Part shown: positions 56,044 to 64,000 of the stretch, in pieces
How positions within the stretch are numbered: position 1 is the stretch's first letter
Layout of the letters: every line of letters begins with the position of its first letter
Position numbers and translations under genes: made by a program
Assembly: GCA_029204225.1 (NCBI GenBank)
Contig: CM055106.1
Location: forward strand, 19,480,149-19,544,148
Length of the DNA stretch: 64,000 bases
From: Diphasiastrum complanatum
Lineage: Eukaryota > Streptophyta > Lycopodiopsida > Lycopodiales > Lycopodiaceae
Direction of reading: 5' to 3'
Notes under the pieces: generated by a model
The model's database searches: none
Told to the model about the DNA's origin: nothing
The model's input: the letters and a program-made list of their open reading frames with translations, nothing else

Positions 56044-58250
56044 CCCCCCCTTAATCTGGATCCGTGAATGCCTTGATCTTCAGACGGAGCAATGCACAAA
56101 ATCTGTTGTGTGCATTAACACTTAATGCTTTCGTGAATATGTTTGCAACCATATCCTGCGTTCTGTAGTACGTTAAGCTCACCTCCTTGTTGAGAACTTT
56201 GCCCTTGATGTAGTGATATCTGATTTCAATGTGCTTACTCCTAGAGTGAAATCTAGGGTTGGCCGATAAGGCAATAGCACTCTGCTTATCACATAATAAA
56301 ATTGTAGGGCTGTACTGATATAGATTAATGTCTGACAGTAAATTTCTCAACCAAAACGCTTCCTTAATAGATTGAGAAGCAGCAATATATTCTGCTTCTG
56401 TAGAAGAAAGTGTGATAGAGGTTTGCTTACGACTGTTCCATGAAATAGGACCACCGTTGAGGAAGAATGTAAATCCAAATGTGGACTTACGATTGTCTAC
56501 ATCTCCTCCCCAGCTTGCATCAGAATATCCACTGAGCTGATGAATATGTCATTGCTGACATCTCCATAGCAGATGCACTGGTCCATGGTAGCTCGAATAT
56601 ATCTCATGACTCTTATGAGAGCCTTCCTATGGATAATGCCAGGATTAGCCATATATTGGCTGAGTGAGCTTACTGCAAAAGAGATATTTGGTCTTGTATA
56701 GACCATTGTGTACATGAGAGATCCAAGTATCGATCGATAAGGATACTCTCTCATCTGCTCCTCTTCCTGTTTGGTCTGGGGACATTGGTTTTTTGATAAA
56801 TACAGGTCTGGATCCATTGGTGAGTGAGCTAATTTACAATTCATTAGATTGTATCTGTTAAGAACATTGTGAAGATACCTTTGTTGAGTGACATAAATTA
56901 GTCATTTAGCTCTGTCTCTATAGATTTGAATGCCCAAACAGAAGTGAGCTTCACCCAGATCAGTCATGTCGAACTCTGAAAACATCATCTGCTTTGAATC
57001 CTTGACCATATTGGTGTTGTTGAAGAGCAACGTATCATCCACGTATAAGGTGATGATAATGAAGGATTGTTGCACTGACTTGGAATAGACGTTGCAATCA
57101 GCAGTGCTTGGTTTGAATCCTTGTTCGATGAGGAATGTGTTGATCCTCTGAAACCAAGCTCTGGCTAACTGTTTCAAGCCATACAATGCTTTGTGGAGTT
57201 TACAGACATGATTTTTCATACCTTTCAGAACGTATCCTTCAGGCTTGATAATGTACATATCTTCTTGTATAACTCCATTCAGATAGGCTATTTGTACATC
57301 AAGTTGATGTACTTTGAGGTCGACAGTTGTAGCATAAGACAGGAGCATTCGGATTGACGAATATTTGACTACTAGATTGAAAGTCTTGTTGTAGTTGGCG
57401 TTCGGGATCTGAATGAATCCTCGTGCTACCAGTCTTGCCGTCCTTCGATCAATTGCTCCATTGGCATTGTATTTTATCTTGAAGATCCATTTGCAATCAA
57501 TGATATTGCAGCCAATAGGAGCTTCGACTAGTGACCACGTCTGGTTCTTGATCAGAGAGGAATACTATCTATCCATAGCTTCTCCCCAGAGATCAAGAGA
57601 CAGACAGACTCAAGAGTATACCTTGTGGGCTGTGTGCGCACTCGGCTTGATCTTCTGGGAGGATTCCACTGATGAACCACTCCTGGACTTGTTGCTGGAT
57701 AGCAGCAACGTCTTCGTCTGATTCGTTGTCATGAAGTGGGTCGACAATAGAGATGCCCAAGTTAGAAGCTCAGACAGTCATGTCAATGGCAGGTGATGAA
57801 GGTTCTCCTGGAGCAATATTCTTGCCTTTGATGTCAACGAACTGATCCTCGATAAAGACTGTATCCCGGATATACAAGATTTGTTGGGTATCAGGATCAT
57901 ATAGCTTGTATGTATTATCAGATGAAGTATATCCAATCATGATGGTCTTGAGACCTTGGAAGTCCAATTTCTTCCTCGTGTCTTTTGGGATCTGCGTGTA
58001 GGCAATGCACCCAAACACTCTTAGGTTCTTCACAGAAGGCTTAGAGCCTGTCCACACCTCGTGGGATGTCTTGCCTGAGAGGGCCTTTCTCGAACATCTA
58101 TTCTGGACATAAGCTATAGTGGAGACAGCTTCAGCCAGAATCTCTTGGGCAACGATGCATGCGCTAGCATACATTTGGCAGATTCAACCAGGGTACGGTT
58201 CTTCCTCTCAGCTAAGCCATTAGACTGAGGACTGTAAGGAGTGATGAATT
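56044..58250 (-). pseudogene. Ty1/Copia element C2: RNase H, reverse transcriptase and integrase tail, 5'-truncated
   Basis: Reading 3' to 5': RNase H with H-S-R-S-K-H-I-E-I and C-D-K-Q-S-A-I (56051-56350), then S-S-T-E-A-E-Y and S-D-A-S-W after a frameshift near 56520. Reverse transcriptase C-terminal part follows at 56530-56844 (R-S-I-L-G-S-L-M-Y). Its catalytic part is at 56902-57348, with Q-L-D-V-Q-I-A-Y-L-N-G and L-Y-V-D-D-T-L-L-F. The linker and reverse transcriptase N-terminal part (57360-57720) have stops. Integrase C-terminal part lies at 57770-58174 (L-R-V-F-G-C; K-L-Y-D-P-D-T), reaching Y-S-P-Q-S-N-G-L-A-E-R-K-N-R-T near 58235. Sequence similarity ends about 58250, between the second Asp and the Glu motif of integrase. 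Gag, protease and the 5' LTR are absent. Confidence 0.88.
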
Positions 58251-58259
58251 TTTGTTTTG

Positions 58260-60710
<2,451 letters not shown>

Positions 60711-61250
60711 ATTTTAATCCATTGCCCCAACCTTTGTTAAATACCTTGCTTGCAAAAACTCAAACAATCTCCATAGAGACACATAGGGGGAGAGAAATTT
60801 CACAAGTGTCATGCCCACAAAATAAGTTGTAGAGAGATGAGAGATGAAATTGTTCAAATTGGTGCACATAATATATTAAAGAAAAGTTTTGATTTGCAAA
60901 GTTGGGACAAAAGATACGTATATGATTGGTTGAGAGCACTTTAACCAACCTCCTCACCTTTCCCAAGGTGAGAGTACTTGCCCCAAGTCACATCCTATAT
61001 AAGGACGACACATTCCCCTTCATCCGATTAAATTGAACCAATTACCTTTCACATGGTGAAACTTATCCCCTTGTTGGCATTTTATCTGAGAAAATTAATG
61101 GGTAAATGCAGTGTGCAATGGGACAAAGAAATGTCATATTGCAAGGTTGACTTGCATTGATGCGTATGTTGTGACACACAATTAAGAAATGCCTATCAAG
61201 TGAGCCAAATTAAAGATGCAATTTGTTAAAATGTTTTGTAAAATCAATAA

Positions 61251-61505
61251 AAGCACCCAGTGTAAAGTGGATAATATGCTTTGTACAATTGATCTTTGGA
61301 CATGTACAACACATGCACCATAGGAGTTTGTCTATAAGCACCCAGTTTTAAGTGGATAATATGCTTTCTACAATTGATCTTTGCACATGTACAACACATG
61401 CACCATAGGAGTTTGTCTATAAGCACCCAGTGTTAAGTGGATAATATGCTTTGTACAATTGATCTTTGGACATGTACAATACATGCACCATAGGAGTTTG
61501 TCTAT
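61251..61505. repeat. 85-bp tandem repeat, three copies
   Basis: Units starting 'aagcacccagt' at 61251, 61336 and 61421, each running through 'ggataatatgctttgtacaa', 'catgtacaacacatgcacca' and 'taggagtttgtctat'. The copies differ at a handful of positions. Overlapping minus-strand frames (61244-61586) are by-products of the repeat. Confidence 0.93.
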
Positions 61506-62762
61506 AATGGAGATGTAAATTGCATTTAACATTAAATATAACTCGTATAATTGCACAATTAATTTTTGGTTTTGATTGTGAGGCACCCATAAATTCCTAA
61601 TTGAAAATGGATTGCCATTGCTCCACTAGGTCAAAAAGAGGGCGGGCCACATGCCTCAGGCCACAAGCCCCTAGTCGGAAAAGGAGGTATCAAGGGTCAA
61701 AAAGGGGTTCACCTCCTCTTGTCATTGTTTAGTGGATGGAAAAAGAGCATGGCCTCTCCTCTCTTAGGTGTAAGTTGAATCACTGCCATGTGACACATGA
61801 GGTGGCAAGTACATTCTTTTGCTAGCTACGATGAATTTTGAGACATTCTCAACCCCTCTGAGGTGGACCTTGAGCTCTTACCATGAGACACACAAGGTGA
61901 CAAGTATCCTTGAGATAGAGCTTGAGTTGCTACCATGAGACACACGAGGTAGTAAGGATCCATTGCTACCCAAGCCCACCTTTTATTTTCACAACACATT
62001 TGCCCTTTCAAAAATGCATTTCATTTTAGCTTTTTCACAAAATGGTGCTTCACAACCAATCACATCACTTCTATATAAATGTACTTCATTTTAGCTTTTC
62101 CACAAAATAGTATTCAGGCATGATACCACATCCTTCCATTGGCACAAAACAAAAGGCACAAAGTAGTACTTATAATGGACAAGCAATTTGCGCTAAAGGA
62201 TATCTATTTTTAGAGTGGAATGGTGTCATGTTGAAAGTTGTTTGGATTTGTACTCTTTAGAAAAAATCATGATTGTTGGACGATGTTTCAAATTACATAC
62301 AAGGACCAAATCGTAATCACATACATATATGAATGCACACATATACATATAAGTGTATATACATACATGTGTGTAGACACAAACACACCACACGCACATG
62401 CATGCACACACACAGATACAATGCATAGATATGTTCAACACTTGAGGGTAGTTGTCATAAAAGGGCAATTTCAATAGAAAAGTTTATGCCTAGTTTTTGT
62501 TTTTTTGTTTTGCCAAGCAAGCAATTATAATGTCATAGATAATGGTAGACGTTTTTGGCAACCCTTCATGATATTGGTGTCCCCAAAGCAATGAATCAGA
62601 CCAAAATTGACCCTCAAAATTTTTCATCAAGAAATATGTTCATTTAGATGGCAAAGCCATATATGCAAATTGTCTCTAGAATTTGGCCCATCTCACAAGG
62701 CCATATCTACACATTTCAATTAATTAAAGTCTACAATGTCCAGCTAATTAAATGTGCTACAG

Positions 62763-62765
<3 letters not shown>
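61506..62765. other. No gene seen; degenerate repeats and alternating purine-pyrimidine DNA
   Basis: A phrase 'cttgag..ctaccatgagacacac.aggt' recurs at about 61865-61950, and 'cttcattttagctttt.cacaaaat' recurs at about 62025 and 62088. About 62325-62425 is rich in alternating CA/TA steps. No coding frame. Confidence 0.5.
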
Positions 62766-62851
<86 letters not shown>

Positions 62852-62928
62852 TCACTCACTCACTCACTCACTCACTCACTCACACAGACACTCACACTCA
62901 CACTCACACTCACACTCACACGCTACTA

Positions 62929-62971
<43 letters not shown>
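62766..62971. repeat. Compound microsatellite (TC)n-(CA)n-(CACT)n-(CACTCA)n-(TC)n
   Basis: In order: TC array 62766-62813, CA array about 62817-62847, CACT tetramers about 62846-62884, CACTCA-type hexamers about 62889-62921, a short unique spacer, and a TC array about 62932-62971. The long frames that pass through it are artefacts. Confidence 0.95.
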
Positions 62972-62974
<3 letters not shown>

Positions 62975-63009
62975 AGCATTTAAGCATGTGTGCACGACCT
63001 ATACTGCGG

Positions 63010-63360
63010 CCCCCTAAATTTGCACATATTACATTAGGGAGAGGCCAACCGGCAACGCCTGCCTCCCAGCTTCCTATGGGGGCCCATGCCTTACCCGTAT
63101 GGATAGGTGCTTGGGAATAATCTCTCGTTGTGCCATTTTTCCTAGGCTCCCAAGTAGGGGCGCCACATTTTTAGCGAGCACCCCAAGTGTCCCGAACAGG
63201 GGCGCCCACATATCTTGAGCAACTGCTTGTCCCTAGCAACAATGCACATCTGTCACGGGCAACAATGCCCACATGTCTTGGGCACGAGCAACCACGTCTC
63301 GAGAATCATTACCACTTTTCCTAGGCACGGACACATGCAACCATTTTTTCCCAACCACCG
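63010..63360. other. GC-richer internally repetitive stretch
   Basis: Phrases such as 'ggggcgcc', 'cacatgtcttgggca' and 'gggcaacaatgcccaca' recur at irregular spacing (about 63157, 63200, 63255, 63268). No open frame is convincing. Confidence 0.4.
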
Positions 63361-63596
63361 TGCTCTCTCGAACACCCACCCACACACACACAAAATTGTA
63401 GGCTAATTTCCAATTCTCCAAGTTGATTATGGGAGATATTGAAAATGGCTGTCCGATGACGTGGCACTTCGAACAACCATTTTAATATTATAATAATAAT
63501 AAACCTCTCCAAGCCAAGAGTCGACGTGGCATATGAAAAGAGAAGGGGGGGAGGGGGAAGATCTGTGTGATCCATGCACACAACGCACTCTAGCAT

Positions 63597-63632
<36 letters not shown>
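63597..63632. repeat. (GT)n microsatellite, about 36 bp
   Basis: GT array with one interruption near its start. Confidence 0.95.
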
Positions 63633-63634
<2 letters not shown>

Positions 63635-64000
63635 ATCCATTACTTTAAGCATTTATCTCAATCATTTGTTAATAACCTTGTTTTACAAACTCAAACCACC
63701 TTAGCTGAGAGGAAGATAAAGAGTTTCCATCGGGTCATTACCCTCATATTTTGAGCACTAGATGGCTTGCAATGGTTGGTGTATTCAATACAATAGCTAG
63801 TTTCAAGCATGTATTTGGTTTGGTACTAATTGTGAAAATGTCAATTGAATGAACATGCATGGGATATTTATTTCATGTGTTTTTGAATATGCATTTTTGC
63901 ATTGGGCTTTAACATGCAAAGAGATAATGGCTAAAAGCCAAGCCAATAGGACAAAGAGAGCTCCAAATTGCAAGACCAACATAGAGATTAGTAATAAGTG
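63633..64000. other. No gene seen
   Basis: No coding frame or repeat terminus recognised up to the window end. Confidence 0.4.

Noticed and set aside
62648-63120. Long plus-strand frames rich in Ser/Leu and Thr/His
   Set aside because: They are translations of TC, CA and CACT microsatellites in several frames at once.

Overview
This window is nuclear DNA of a land plant, most likely a gymnosperm or other large-genome lineage. The evidence is one intron-containing plastid starch-synthesis gene, eukaryotic GT-AG introns, initiator-tRNA-Met primer-binding sites, and a background made almost entirely of decayed, nested LTR retrotransposons plus long GA/TC, CA and GT microsatellites. The gymnosperm assignment is inference; no marker in the window proves it. 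There is no operon, rRNA, tRNA, CRISPR or bacterial-type gene.

Layout. 0-1.5 kb: Ty1/Copia remnant, gag joined to integrase, + strand. 1.5-10.5 kb: mostly featureless AT-rich DNA with one reverse-transcriptase fragment of non-LTR type (6.56-6.97 kb, minus) and small local repeats. 10.5-23.3 kb: a stack of Copia pieces: C1 (10.98-13.09, plus); N (about 13.36-17.51, minus), a gag-protease element whose reading frame runs into a long tail of unknown origin and whose gag is split by a 729-bp solo LTR; B (17.51 to about 19.5, minus); D (about 19.6-21.67, minus, with 5' LTR); and E (21.67 to about 23.2, minus). 23.3-34.5 kb: old Ty3/gypsy fragments, a Copia LTR with RNase H, and a (GA)n array.

36.9-40.75 kb (minus) holds the only host gene recognised: the plastid ADP-glucose pyrophosphorylase small subunit. 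Eight exons with clean GT-AG borders encode 493 residues. The expected last exon was not found.

41.7-58.3 kb (accessory): two Ty3/gypsy 3' ends (41.7-42.15 and 48.2-48.78 kb), a 1487-bp solo LTR with target duplication TAAAT (45394-46880), and a Copia element (C2, 48.78-58.25 kb). The 3' LTR of C2 received a complete, young Copia element (A, 49821-55977; 682-bp LTRs with 3 differences; target duplication AAAAT). Insertion order can be read directly: gypsy, then C2, then A. 58.3-64 kb: microsatellites and an 85-bp x3 tandem repeat, no gene.

The candidate for something undescribed is element N: a Copia-type gag-protease frame that continues without a stop into about 420 residues that are not integrase or reverse transcriptase and include a strong hydrophobic segment. 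It looks like a non-autonomous retroelement with an acquired open reading frame. A second pattern is that several Copia remnants break close to the same place in integrase, between its second and third catalytic residues.
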